64,000 bases of DNA from CAG-964 sp902789345 (GTDB taxonomy: Bacteria > Bacillota > Clostridia > Oscillospirales > Acutalibacteraceae): the NCBI GenBank assembly GCA_052117325.1, contig JBQKJJ010000001.1; one strand, written 5' to 3'. Within the stretch, counting starts at the first letter, position 1; each line of letters begins with the position of its first letter. The translations under genes were made by a program, and so were the position numbers. The notes under the pieces were generated by a model. It worked only from the letters and a program-made list of their open reading frames with translations. It was not told the DNA's origin and did not search any database. This document shows positions 34,369 to 43,045 of this stretch, one piece after another.

Positions 34369-36972
34369 ATGAAGAAAATTTCAGTGGGAATACTTGCCCA
34401 TGTTGACTCAGGCAAAACCACACTTTCAGAGGCGTTTATGTATGCTTCGGGTGTAATAGACAAGCCCGGCAGAGTTGACCACGGCAATTCCTTTTTAGAT
34501 ACCTTTGAGCTTGAACGCAGTCGGGGCATTACTATTTTTTCTAAGCAGGCTGTGTTTAAGTACAACAATACACAGTTTACATTACTTGACACGCCGGGGC
34601 ATATTGATTTTTCGGCAGAGGCCGAGCGTACTTTGCAGGTGCTTGACTATGCTGTTTTGGTAATAAGCGGTACAAGCGGAGTGCAGGGGCATACATATAC
34701 TCTGTGGCGACTTTTAAGCAGATATAATATTCCTGTATTTATTTATGTAAATAAAATGGATTTAGACGGTGCAGACAAAGAGGCGGTACTTAGTCAGCTA
34801 AAGGAAAAGCTAAGCGACAGCATAGTTGACTTTAGCAAAGATATACCTGTAAATCAGCTTTATGAAAATATTGCCCTGTGTGATGATAAGCTGCTTGAAA
34901 GCTACTACGAAAACGAAACTCTGAAAACCGAGGATATTGCAAGTGCAGTAAGGGAAAGAAAGCTATTCCCTTGCTTTTTCGGTTCGGCGTTAAAGTTTGC
35001 AGGAGTGCAGGAGTTTTTACAGGGGCTTGACCGATACACCGTTATGCCAAGCTACGGCAGTGAATTTGGTGCAAAGGTTTACAAAATAGCAGAGGACTCT
35101 CAAGGAAACCGTCTGACATTTTTAAAAATAACAGGCGGAAGCCTTGGTGTGCGTGAGGTTTTAAAAAGTAAAGGCAATACAGAGGGTGAAAAAGTAAACC
35201 AAATAAGAATATATTCCGGAGAACGGTTTACCACAACCGACAGAGTAACTGCCGGTACAATATGTGCCGTTACAGGTATAAGCTTTGCACATACAGGTGA
35301 CGGTTTAGGCGCAGAACCAAATTCCGCCTTGCCAATGCTGGAGCCGGTACTTACATATACCGTACAGCTTTTAGACGGAACAGACGCACATACAGCAATG
35401 AAGTGTTTTAAAATATTGCAGGAGGAAGACCCACAGTTAAATGTAGTATGGAACGAAGCAACAGAAGAAATACAGTTGCAGCTAATGGGCGACATTCAGC
35501 TTGAAATACTTAAAAGCATACTTTCAGAACGCTTTAATTTACAGGTTGCTTTTGGTACAGGCAGTATTATTTACAAAGAAACTATTAAAAATACTGTAGA
35601 GGGTGTGGGACATTTTGAACCGCTAAGGCATTATGCAGAGGTGCATTTGCTTTTGCGTCCCGGCAAAAGAGGCAGTGGTCTTACCTTTACAAGTGAGTGT
35701 AGAGAGGATGTGCTTGACAAAAACTGGCAAAGGCTTATTCTTACCCATTTGCAGGAGAAAACCCATATAGGCGTGCTTACAGGCTCCCCTATAACCGATA
35801 TTGAAATTGCCCTTGTGTCAGGCAAGGCACACCCAAAGCATACCGAGGGCGGCGATTTCCGTCAGGCTACCTACAGGGCTGTAAGGCAGGGCTTGCGCAG
35901 TGCCGAAAGCCTGCTGCTGGAGCCGGTGTATAATTTTACACTGGAGGTGCCAAGTGAAAATGTAGGCAGGGCTATGTCGGATATTCAGCGTATGTACGGC
36001 AGCTTTGCTCCACCTGAAAACGGCAGTGAAACTGTAGTGCTTACAGGTACGGCACCGGCGGTAACTATGGCAAATTACTCAAAAGAGGTTGCACAGTATA
36101 CCCACGGCAGAGGCAGTCTTGTATGTGTGCTAAAGGGCTATGAGCCTTGTCACAATGCAGAGGAGGTTATTGAAAGTATCGGCTATAATTGCGATACAGA
36201 CAGTGACAATCCCTGTGATTCTGTTTTTTGTTCGCACGGTGCAGGGCATACCGTTAAATGGGACGATGTACCTAAATATATGCACCTGCCAAGTGCTTTA
36301 CAGCCGGAGGAGGATACTCAACCTCAGCTTACCAGAGCCAGTGACAGAGTGTTTGCCAGGTTTGAAACCCAAAGCGGAGATATATTTGCACAGGACAAAG
36401 AGCTTATGGCAATTTTTGAAAAAACTTACGGCCCTATTAAAAAGAAAAATTATAATGAGGAAGAAACCTCGGTAAAGCGTGTGGTAAGCTTTGACAACAA
36501 AACAAAGTCTAAAAGGGTTAAACAGCAGTACGGGGGAAAAAACTATCTTCTTGTGGACGGCTACAATGTTATATTTTCGTGGAAAAATTTAAAAGAGCTT
36601 GCCAAAGACAGTCTTGATACTGCACGAAATACACTGATAAATATTATGTGCAACTACCAGGGATATAACAAATGTGAGCTTATCCTTGTGTTTGACGCCT
36701 ACCGTGTAAAGGGACAGCACCGAGAGGTGGAAAAAATAAATAATATTAATGTGGTATATACCAAAGAAGCAGAAACTGCCGATATGTACATAGAAAAGGT
36801 TACTCATACTTTGGCAAAGAATAACAGAGTACGGGTAGTTACCTCCGACGGGATGGAGCAGTTTATTATACTTGGCCACGGCGCTTTGCGTGTATCGTCA
36901 CAGGCGTTTTTAACAGAGGTTGAGCTTGCACAAAAGGAAATAAGAGAAATAATAGAAAGCAAAAATAAATAA
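34369..36972 (+). CDS. TetM/EF-G-like ribosomal GTPase fused to Rae1/YacP-like NYN nuclease domain
   Basis: 867 residues. Residues 1-650 follow the TetM/EF-G plan: G1 AHVDSGKTT (10-18), G2 RGITI, G3 DTPGH (74-78), G4 NKMD (about 128), then EF-G domains II-V ending GHTVKWDDVPKYMHL, as in ribosomal protection proteins. After a linker, residues about 725-867 form an NYN/PIN nuclease domain with its acidic residues: LLVDGYNVI, LVFDAYRVKG, YTKEAETADMYIEK and VVTSDGMEQ. The domain resembles YacP/Rae1, which cuts mRNA in the ribosomal A site. ATG at 34369 fits the promoter; TTG at 34339 does not. Tetracycline resistance is not implied. A translation-quality or stress role is inference. Confidence 0.9.
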   Translation: MKKISVGILAHVDSGKTTLSEAFMYASGVIDKPGRVDHGNSFLDTFELERSRGITIFSKQAVFKYNNTQFTLLDTPGHIDFSAEAERTLQVLDYAVLVISGTSGVQGHTYTLWRLLSRYNIPVFIYVNKMDLDGADKEAVLSQLKEKLSDSIVDFSKDIPVNQLYENIALCDDKLLESYYENETLKTEDIASAVRERKLFPCFFGSALKFAGVQEFLQGLDRYTVMPSYGSEFGAKVYKIAEDSQGNRLTFLKITGGSLGVREVLKSKGNTEGEKVNQIRIYSGERFTTTDRVTAGTICAVTGISFAHTGDGLGAEPNSALPMLEPVLTYTVQLLDGTDAHTAMKCFKILQEEDPQLNVVWNEATEEIQLQLMGDIQLEILKSILSERFNLQVAFGTGSIIYKETIKNTVEGVGHFEPLRHYAEVHLLLRPGKRGSGLTFTSECREDVLDKNWQRLILTHLQEKTHIGVLTGSPITDIEIALVSGKAHPKHTEGGDFRQATYRAVRQGLRSAESLLLEPVYNFTLEVPSENVGRAMSDIQRMYGSFAPPENGSETVVLTGTAPAVTMANYSKEVAQYTHGRGSLVCVLKGYEPCHNAEEVIESIGYNCDTDSDNPCDSVFCSHGAGHTVKWDDVPKYMHLPSALQPEEDTQPQLTRASDRVFARFETQSGDIFAQDKELMAIFEKTYGPIKKKNYNEEETSVKRVVSFDNKTKSKRVKQQYGGKNYLLVDGYNVIFSWKNLKELAKDSLDTARNTLINIMCNYQGYNKCELILVFDAYRVKGQHREVEKINNINVVYTKEAETADMYIEKVTHTLAKNNRVRVVTSDGMEQFIILGHGALRVSSQAFLTEVELAQKEIREIIESKNK

Positions 36973-36990
36973 TTAGATTGGAGCTATAAA

Positions 36991-38160
36991 ATGTCATTAA
37001 TGAGAATATCAAACAATGTGTACAGTGTAGGGGTAATGGCCCCGCTTGTAAGAAAAGGGGAGCTTATAAAGGCTTGTCCCTATGGCACAAGCTATAATTC
37101 ATATTTTATAGACGACAGAAAAACAGCAGTAATTGATATGGTGTACGGTGAATACTTTGATGATTTTCTGTACAACCTAGGTTTGGTTGCGGATATAGGT
37201 GCCGTTGACTATTTAATACTGAACAGAATACGACCGCAACATTCTGAAAGTTTAAAGAGATTTTTAGAGGTTAGCCCAAAAACAGTTATTGTATGCAGTG
37301 CCTTGGCAAAGGATTTGCTTGATAATATTATTAACAAGCCATATAATTGCGTTGTGGTAAATAACGGTGATAAACTGAAGCTGGGTGTAAGTGTACTTGA
37401 GTTTGTAGTACAGGAGGGAATAGCTCCGGACGCTATGTGCACCTATTTTGAAAATGACTGTGTTTTATTTTCCGGAAATATATTTTCTACTGACTTTTGC
37501 GAGCCAAAGGTAACTGACCAAGAGCTTATTTTTGAAAAAGAATTTATGACAGAGCTTTCCGATTATTACAGCTGCTATTTTTCACACTGCAAGGGTGCGG
37601 TAAACGGCCTGCTTGAAAGCCTTGCTCAAAAGCAAATTTACTATATAGCACCGGCAAAGGGCGTGGTAGTGGCTGACAGAGTAGATGTAGTTGTTGAAAA
37701 ATATAAAAGCCTCGGAAAAGCTGAAAACACCCCTGGGGCAGTTGTACTGTATGCGTCGGCGAGTGGCTGTACAGAGGCTCTTGCTAAGGGCGCAAAAGAG
37801 GCATTTGACGAAAAAAATATAAAAACATTGCTTTTGGATATGTCCGTAAGCACCGCCGCAGAATGTAAAAAAGCTGTTGATACAGCTGACTATATAGCAG
37901 TGGGAAGCTGTACTGTGCACAATAACTTGCCTGCCTGTGTATGGAATGCATTGTCAGAAATAAACGGAGTGCACAGTGGAAAAAGGTTCTTTGCGTTTGG
38001 CTCGTACGGTTGGTCAGGAGAGGGGGCAGACCTGTTAAATGACAAATTTGCAAAGCTGGGTATGACCTCTGTATGCAATCCTGTTAAATGCCGTATGGTT
38101 CCAACCCAAACAGAGCTTAACAGTATTAAACAAGCAGTTGATGAATTGTTGAATACATAA
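36991..38160 (+). CDS. FprA-like flavodiiron homologue lacking diiron ligands
   Basis: 389 residues: an N-terminal beta-lactamase-like domain (about 1-245) and a C-terminal flavodoxin domain (about 250-389; VLYASASGCTEALAKGA binds FMN phosphate). Flavodiiron proteins reduce O2 or NO at a diiron site. Here the ligands are largely lost. NHxExDHSG reads NRIRPQHSE; the HWPDS region reads IAPDAM; the later aspartate site reads FSGNIFS; the final histidine site PxHG reads PAKG. The FMN domain looks intact. It lies 18 bases after the GTPase-NYN gene and ends at a terminator. Confidence 0.85.
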   Translation: MSLMRISNNVYSVGVMAPLVRKGELIKACPYGTSYNSYFIDDRKTAVIDMVYGEYFDDFLYNLGLVADIGAVDYLILNRIRPQHSESLKRFLEVSPKTVIVCSALAKDLLDNIINKPYNCVVVNNGDKLKLGVSVLEFVVQEGIAPDAMCTYFENDCVLFSGNIFSTDFCEPKVTDQELIFEKEFMTELSDYYSCYFSHCKGAVNGLLESLAQKQIYYIAPAKGVVVADRVDVVVEKYKSLGKAENTPGAVVLYASASGCTEALAKGAKEAFDEKNIKTLLLDMSVSTAAECKKAVDTADYIAVGSCTVHNNLPACVWNALSEINGVHSGKRFFAFGSYGWSGEGADLLNDKFAKLGMTSVCNPVKCRMVPTQTELNSIKQAVDELLNT

Positions 38161-38217
38161 ATTGATTTACACAACCACAAAAGCAACATACCATAAATTC
38201 ATATTTAATTTTAAGCT

Positions 38218-38277
38218 AAAAATCAGCCCAGATGACGCAAACACTGTTGCACATTTGGGCTGATTTGGTTTTTTTAA
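38218..38277 (+). terminator. Terminator of the GTPase-flavoprotein unit
   Basis: AAATCAGCCCAGATG pairs with CATTTGGGCTGATTT and is followed by GGTTTTTTT. Confidence 0.9.
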
Positions 38278-38397
38278 TACAGCTTAGAGCATAGGTTTTG
38301 CATACAAAAAGCTTACTGTATAACAGCATAACATTAAGCTTTTTATTTAAGTTATGTTGTTTATTAATTCGTTCTTTTTGCTGTATAGCAAGTGTTT

Positions 38398-39813
38398 TCA
38401 CTCAAATTTTTTTGCTATATTATTGAGCATTTCTATGGTATGGCAAATATCCTCCTGTGTGGTATTTGGATTAATTGTACACATTCTCAGTACTTTTTTG
38501 CCTTGCAGGTCGGTAGTGAAAACCTGGGCGTAGCCGCTTGCGGTAATTTCTTTGGAAATTTCCTGATTTATTTTGTCCACATCATTTTCGGTTGTTTTTG
38601 ATTTTGGTAAAAAACGGAAATTAACAATCCCCAGCTTTGCTGAAGATACAATTTCCCAGTTTGGCAAGGCACTTATTCTATCTTCTGCAAGCTTTGCCAT
38701 TTCACAGCCGTGTTCAATAGACTGTCCTATTTTCTTACTGCCCATTACTTGCAATGTAATCCACAGCTTTAGTGACCTTGCAGGTCTGGTCAGTTCGGGC
38801 CCTAAATCCCAAAATTCTATACCCTCCTGTGAGGTTTCAGCGTCTTTTAGGTACTCCGGATGTGCGGCAAAGCTGTCAACTAATACTGAACGGTTACGCA
38901 CAAGTACAACACTGCATCCATAGGTTTGCAAAAGCCACTTGTGTGCGTCCCAACTTAGGCTGTCTGACAGTTCTATTCCGTCAAGATATTTTTTATATTT
39001 TTTGGATAATAAAACCGACGCACCAAAAGCACCGTCAACATGCAGCCACATATTGTGTTTTTTGCAAATAGAAGAAATTTCACGCAGTGGGTCAACACTG
39101 CCGGTATTTGTTGTGCCTGCCGATGCTACCACGGCAAAGGGCTTTCTGCCCAAGGCAATGTCTTTCTTTATTGCCTCTTCCAGTGCCGTTGTATCCATAC
39201 GAAAGCTGTTGTCTGTAGGTATAATGCTAATTTGATTTTTGCAAAAACCGATGATATGAAGCCCTTTTGACACCGAAGCGTGGGTTTGGTCAGAAATGTA
39301 TATTACGGCCTTGCGTTGTTCATATGTTAGCTTGTTATCCCTTGCCGCTGTAAGAGCCGTAAGATTTGCTATGGAACCTCCTGATACAAACAATCCGCCG
39401 CTTTCTTTAGGATAGCCCGCCAGACTACACATCCAGTTTATTAATTTCTTTTCAATTATGTCAGCTGCAGGGGCATTTATTTGACAGCTTGCGTGAGGAT
39501 TGTAGGCATTTGTCATTACATCGCCCATCCAGGAAAGCATTGTGCATGTAGACGGAACACAGGAAAAACTGCGTGGGTGCTGTGCCAAAAGTGTATTTGA
39601 GTAAACATCGTCAAGCATTTGCCTATATACATTTTCAACCGAGTTGCCGTCAGCAGGTATTTCCTGTTGTTTTAGTTTTTCTAAGGTTTGGCTGTTGGCG
39701 TGCCGTACAACCGGCTGTTGTTCTATATTATTGTAAAATTCAACTGTTTCATTTACAAATTCCTTCATCAGTTTTCCTATTTGTTCATTTTGCTTTTGTT
39801 CTGTAGTATTCAT
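38398..39813 (-). CDS. Group II PLP-dependent (aromatic) amino-acid decarboxylase
   Basis: 471 residues of the aromatic-L-amino-acid/glutamate decarboxylase superfamily. Landmarks: GGLFVSGGSIANLTALTAAR, SDQTHASVSKGLHIIGF, the aspartate strand MWLHVDGAFGAS, and the PLP lysine motif SLSWDAHKWLLQ. It also has the N-terminal HPRSFSCVPS segment. The substrate could be tryptophan, phenylalanine or tyrosine, as in known gut tryptamine/phenethylamine producers; the sequence alone does not decide. It diverges from a LysR regulator that probably controls it. Confidence 0.9.
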   Translation of the reverse strand: MNTTEQKQNEQIGKLMKEFVNETVEFYNNIEQQPVVRHANSQTLEKLKQQEIPADGNSVENVYRQMLDDVYSNTLLAQHPRSFSCVPSTCTMLSWMGDVMTNAYNPHASCQINAPAADIIEKKLINWMCSLAGYPKESGGLFVSGGSIANLTALTAARDNKLTYEQRKAVIYISDQTHASVSKGLHIIGFCKNQISIIPTDNSFRMDTTALEEAIKKDIALGRKPFAVVASAGTTNTGSVDPLREISSICKKHNMWLHVDGAFGASVLLSKKYKKYLDGIELSDSLSWDAHKWLLQTYGCSVVLVRNRSVLVDSFAAHPEYLKDAETSQEGIEFWDLGPELTRPARSLKLWITLQVMGSKKIGQSIEHGCEMAKLAEDRISALPNWEIVSSAKLGIVNFRFLPKSKTTENDVDKINQEISKEITASGYAQVFTTDLQGKKVLRMCTINPNTTQEDICHTIEMLNNIAKKFE

Positions 39814-39959
39814 ACGCTTTGCCTCCTTAAATTTTACATTATTTAATATAACCTTTTGTTTATTGATTTACTGTTTGTACCGTGTTCTCCTTGACTTTCT
39901 ATGTTAATAATGTTACCATAAAGCGAACTATTTGTTAAATTCATTAATTTTATAGAATG

Positions 39960-39976
39960 GTTCAAAAATTTTGAAC
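39960..39976. promoter_or_regulatory. Probable LysR-type operator
   Basis: GTTCAAAAATTTTGAAC is a perfect 17-base palindrome containing the LysR T-N11-A pattern (TCAAAAATTTTGA). It lies 10 bases before the LysR start, between the divergent decarboxylase and LysR genes. Confidence 0.65.
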
Positions 39977-39985
39977 GGTGATTTT

Positions 39986-40888
39986 ATGGAACTAAGAAAT
40001 ATTGTTACATTTGTTCGTATAGCAGAGGTGCAAAGCTTTTCAAAAACGGCAGAACAGCTTGGCTATTCGCAGTCGGCAGTTACTATGCAGATTAAACAGC
40101 TTGAAAGCGACCTAAACACCCGGCTGTTTGAACGCATTGGGAAACAAATAAAATTAACACAGGCAGGTGAGCGGTTACTGCCGTATGCACTGGAAATTTT
40201 AAATTCTGTACAAAGGGCGGAGAATGCTGTACAAGCACCAAAGGAAGTAAGGGGGACTCTGCGTATAGGTACCTGCGAATCTTATGTAATAAGTGTTTTG
40301 CCGCCTGTTATTACAGAATTCAGCAAAGTTTGCCCAAATGTGGAAATAAGCATACAAACTGCCCTTGTATCGGACCTGTTTAGTATGCTTAAGCAAAATG
40401 ATATAGACCTTATGTATTTTTCTGACCAAAGGCTATATTTCCCGGAGTGGATAAAGGTATTTGAACGACCGGAAAAAAGTTACTTTGTAGCCTCTGCAAG
40501 CTCGCCGTTAGCAGACAAAAAGAAAATATCTATTGAGCGCCTATTGCAAGAACCTTTGTACCTTACCGAAAAGGGGGTAAGCTATCGCTACGCAATGGAG
40601 CAGGTGTTGGCTGAAAAAGGGGTAGAGCTTCACCCGTTTTTAGAGATTGGCAATACCGATGTAATTACAAGTTTTATTTTAAAAAATCAGGGAATTTCCT
40701 TTTTGCCCGAATATGTAATTAACGATTATGTAAAAAAGGGTGAATTGGTTGTTTTAAATACAGAATGTCCTGAAATAACAATGTGGAGCCAACTGGTGTA
40801 CCACAGAAATAAATGTGTAACACCACAAATGAGTCGGTTTATAGAACTTATGCTAAAATATATTGACAGTGATAAGTCTGTTAATTAA
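39986..40888 (+). CDS. LysR-family transcriptional regulator
   Basis: 300 residues. The N-terminal winged helix-turn-helix is ELRNIVTFVRIAEVQSFSKT followed by AEQLGYSQSAVTMQIKQLES. The C-terminal effector domain (about 90-295) is of the periplasmic-binding-protein fold (GTLRIGTCESYVISVLPPV). ATG at 39986 is preferred over TTG at 39971, which lies within the palindrome. It is divergent from the decarboxylase gene, the typical arrangement for a LysR regulator and its target. The effector may be the amino acid or its amine. Confidence 0.92.
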   Translation: MELRNIVTFVRIAEVQSFSKTAEQLGYSQSAVTMQIKQLESDLNTRLFERIGKQIKLTQAGERLLPYALEILNSVQRAENAVQAPKEVRGTLRIGTCESYVISVLPPVITEFSKVCPNVEISIQTALVSDLFSMLKQNDIDLMYFSDQRLYFPEWIKVFERPEKSYFVASASSPLADKKKISIERLLQEPLYLTEKGVSYRYAMEQVLAEKGVELHPFLEIGNTDVITSFILKNQGISFLPEYVINDYVKKGELVVLNTECPEITMWSQLVYHRNKCVTPQMSRFIELMLKYIDSDKSVN

Positions 40889-40903
40889 CAAGAGAAATAC
40901 GAA

Positions 40904-40941
40904 AAAGCCGCTGTGCAGTTTAGTTTCTGCACAGCGGCTTT
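40904..40941. terminator. Strong terminator between convergent genes
   Basis: AAAGCCGCTGTGCAG pairs perfectly with CTGCACAGCGGCTTT. It can serve both the LysR and the ArsR genes. Confidence 0.85.
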
Positions 40942-41006
40942 GCTGTAATATTAAATTCAAATTTGTTCTGAAAATAAATGTTGTGTTAGGGGGAAGGCCT
41001 TTAAAC

Positions 41007-41336
41007 TCAGCTTTGGCTTTCTTTTAGCTTGTGCTTAATGTGCTTAAGCGCCTGGTTAAGTATATCAACTACATGCTCGTCGTCTAAGGAATAATAAATG
41101 TTTTTACCCTCTCGTCTGGTTTTTACCTGACCTTCCATTCTGAGCTGCTTTAGCTGGTGAGAAACGGCAGACTGAGAAATACCCAAAATTTCCGATATGT
41201 CGCCTACACACATTTCCCCTTGTGACAATGCATATATAATTCTAACTCTTGTTTCATCACCGATTACCTTAAAAAACGATGACAGCTTAGACACAACTGA
41301 CGGATTTAACGGTTGTAATTCCTGGGTGCTGTTCAT
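41007..41336 (-). CDS. ArsR/SmtB-family metal-responsive repressor
   Basis: 109 residues. The helix-turn-helix is DISEILGISQSAVSHQLKQL. The last helix carries D-x-H-x10-H-x2-H (DDEHVVDILNQALKHIKH), the alpha-5 metal site of zinc/cobalt sensors such as CzrA and SmtB. Only one cysteine occurs near the alpha-3 position (GEMCVGD), so an ArsR/CadC-type cysteine site is unlikely. No metal transporter is adjacent in this window. It lies 84 bases downstream of spoIIR on the same strand. Confidence 0.92.
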   Translation of the reverse strand: MNSTQELQPLNPSVVSKLSSFFKVIGDETRVRIIYALSQGEMCVGDISEILGISQSAVSHQLKQLRMEGQVKTRREGKNIYYSLDDEHVVDILNQALKHIKHKLKESQS

Positions 41337-41420
41337 TACATATGCCTCCTTGATTTATTACACATCTATTTACTATTATAAATCCTTTGTGGGCATTAAG
41401 TCAAGGGTAGTTATAAATAT

Positions 41421-42035
41421 TTACTTATTATCATCAAAAAAGCTTTTTATATCATTGTATATTTCAACAATTTTAAACCTGTATTCATATTTATCCTTAT
41501 TTTCAGTAATGTCGCTTTGATTGTCGTTCAGTACGCTGTCAAGCTTTTGTGAATTGTCGTCCTCAGCGGTTGAAAAGCACATAGGGGGGAACATAACGCA
41601 CCACCAGTTGTGTCCCTTACCCTCGCCAATGGTAATCCGCAGGGCGTCATACCTGCCTGCCGGTACTGAAAAGCCCTGATAATCCCTGGTGTCAAAGTAC
41701 ATATTGTAGCGCATTTCTCCGTTTACCTTATAATCGTAGCCCAGGCTGTATACATACTGCTGTGCCTGTTTTACAATTTTATCCACATTAGTTGTGGCAA
41801 TATGTTCAGCCTCAATTTTATTATCGGCATTTTCAAAAATATCCCCGGCTATAGACAAAATGTAATCTCTAACCTGTAGCTTGAGCTTTTGGTCAGCTTC
41901 GGTGTCGGAGTTTGCTAAAATGTGCAGGCGGACAAGTCTGTTTGGAATGTCCTCACATTCGGCTGTAAAAAATGTTTGTGTAAGAATAAACGACAGCACC
42001 AAGGCTGTAAGCACTGCTTTAGCTAAAATTTTCAT
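41421..42035 (-). CDS. spoIIR: Stage II sporulation protein R
   Basis: 204 residues with an N-terminal membrane/signal segment (AVLTALVLSFILTQTFF). Family sequences are RLVRLHILANSDTEADQKLK, the core GHNWWCVMFPPMCFS and SVPAGRYDALRITIGEGKGH. In Bacillus it is made in the forespore, crosses to the intermembrane space and triggers SpoIIGA to process pro-sigma-E. Its presence indicates an endospore-forming lineage. It is complete. Confidence 0.93.
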   Translation of the reverse strand: MKILAKAVLTALVLSFILTQTFFTAECEDIPNRLVRLHILANSDTEADQKLKLQVRDYILSIAGDIFENADNKIEAEHIATTNVDKIVKQAQQYVYSLGYDYKVNGEMRYNMYFDTRDYQGFSVPAGRYDALRITIGEGKGHNWWCVMFPPMCFSTAEDDNSQKLDSVLNDNQSDITENKDKYEYRFKIVEIYNDIKSFFDDNK

Positions 42036-42123
42036 AATAAAAACTGTCCCTTCTTATGTAATCTTTTCGGTAACATAATTATGGACAGCTTTTTGTATTG
42101 CTATTCAATTCATTTTTATATTG

Positions 42124-42990
42124 TTACAGCACTGTACAGCCGCCGTTGCAACAGCTTGCCTTATAAACATCTGTATATTCCTTGCTTAGTATTTCATAGG
42201 TTTTATCAGCCAAGCCATTGTCTGTAAAAATTCCGTATACAGTAGGGCCACTGCCGCTCATTACCGAGGCATATGCCCCGTTTTTTAGCATAATTTCTTT
42301 AATATACTGTACCTGCTCAAGGTTAAGCAGACTGTCAAAGTCGTTGTACAGTCCTTTGCAAAATTCAGCCTCGTCATTGTTTACAAGTGCATTTATTACA
42401 GCTGTACTATGTACGCTGTCTGAAAACGGTCTGCTGTCAGACATTTTATATGCCTGTGGTGTTGACACATTTATTTTCGGTTTGCAGAGCAAAATGATGT
42501 ATTTCTGTAAATCTAAATTCGGCTTGACTTTTTCAAGTTCTGTTCCTATGCCTGTGGCAAGCATTGTTCCACCGTATATGCAAAAGGGAACATCAGCGCC
42601 TATTTTGCCGCCAAGCTCTGCAAGCTGACTGTCTGACAAGCCTTGATTATACAGCTTATTTAACGCCACAAGCACTGCCGCACCGTCGGTGCTTCCCCCG
42701 GCTAAGCCGGCCTGTGCCGGAATATGTTTTTCTATATTAACATTTACATTGCAGACAGTGCCTGTCAGCTTTTCAAACAGCTTTACAGCCTTGTAGGCAG
42801 TGTTACTGCTGTCGCAGGGAATGTAGTCCTTGTTGCAGGTTAGGGTAAACTCTTGGCTTTTTTCAACTGTAACAACATCACAAAGATTTACCGACTGCAT
42901 AACCATATCTACAGTATGGTAGCCGTTTTCCAGTTTGCCGGTAATATCCAGAGTAAAATTTATTTTTGCCGGTGCAAGCACCTTTACCAT
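42124..42990 (-). CDS. ispE: 4-diphosphocytidyl-2-C-methyl-D-erythritol kinase
   Basis: 288 residues, GHMP kinase of the MEP isoprenoid pathway. The N-terminal LAPAKINFTLDITGKLENGYH (first 20 residues of this stretch) and the ATP-binding PAQAGLAGGSTDGAAVL are diagnostic. Late motifs include ASVMSGSGPTVYGIF. Start ATG with AGGAGG upstream. It lies 90 bases upstream of spoIIR and may be cotranscribed, but the two are not functionally related. Confidence 0.96.
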   Translation of the reverse strand: MVKVLAPAKINFTLDITGKLENGYHTVDMVMQSVNLCDVVTVEKSQEFTLTCNKDYIPCDSSNTAYKAVKLFEKLTGTVCNVNVNIEKHIPAQAGLAGGSTDGAAVLVALNKLYNQGLSDSQLAELGGKIGADVPFCIYGGTMLATGIGTELEKVKPNLDLQKYIILLCKPKINVSTPQAYKMSDSRPFSDSVHSTAVINALVNNDEAEFCKGLYNDFDSLLNLEQVQYIKEIMLKNGAYASVMSGSGPTVYGIFTDNGLADKTYEILSKEYTDVYKASCCNGGCTVL

Positions 42991-43045
42991 ACAATCTCCT
43001 CCTGTAAAAGAAATGCATATTTTGCAAAGATTAAATTACAAAACC

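Noticed and set aside
34369..36972. Acquired tetracycline resistance gene
   Set aside because: The TetM-like part is fused to a nuclease and linked to a non-resistance gene; base composition looks native, so resistance is not supported.
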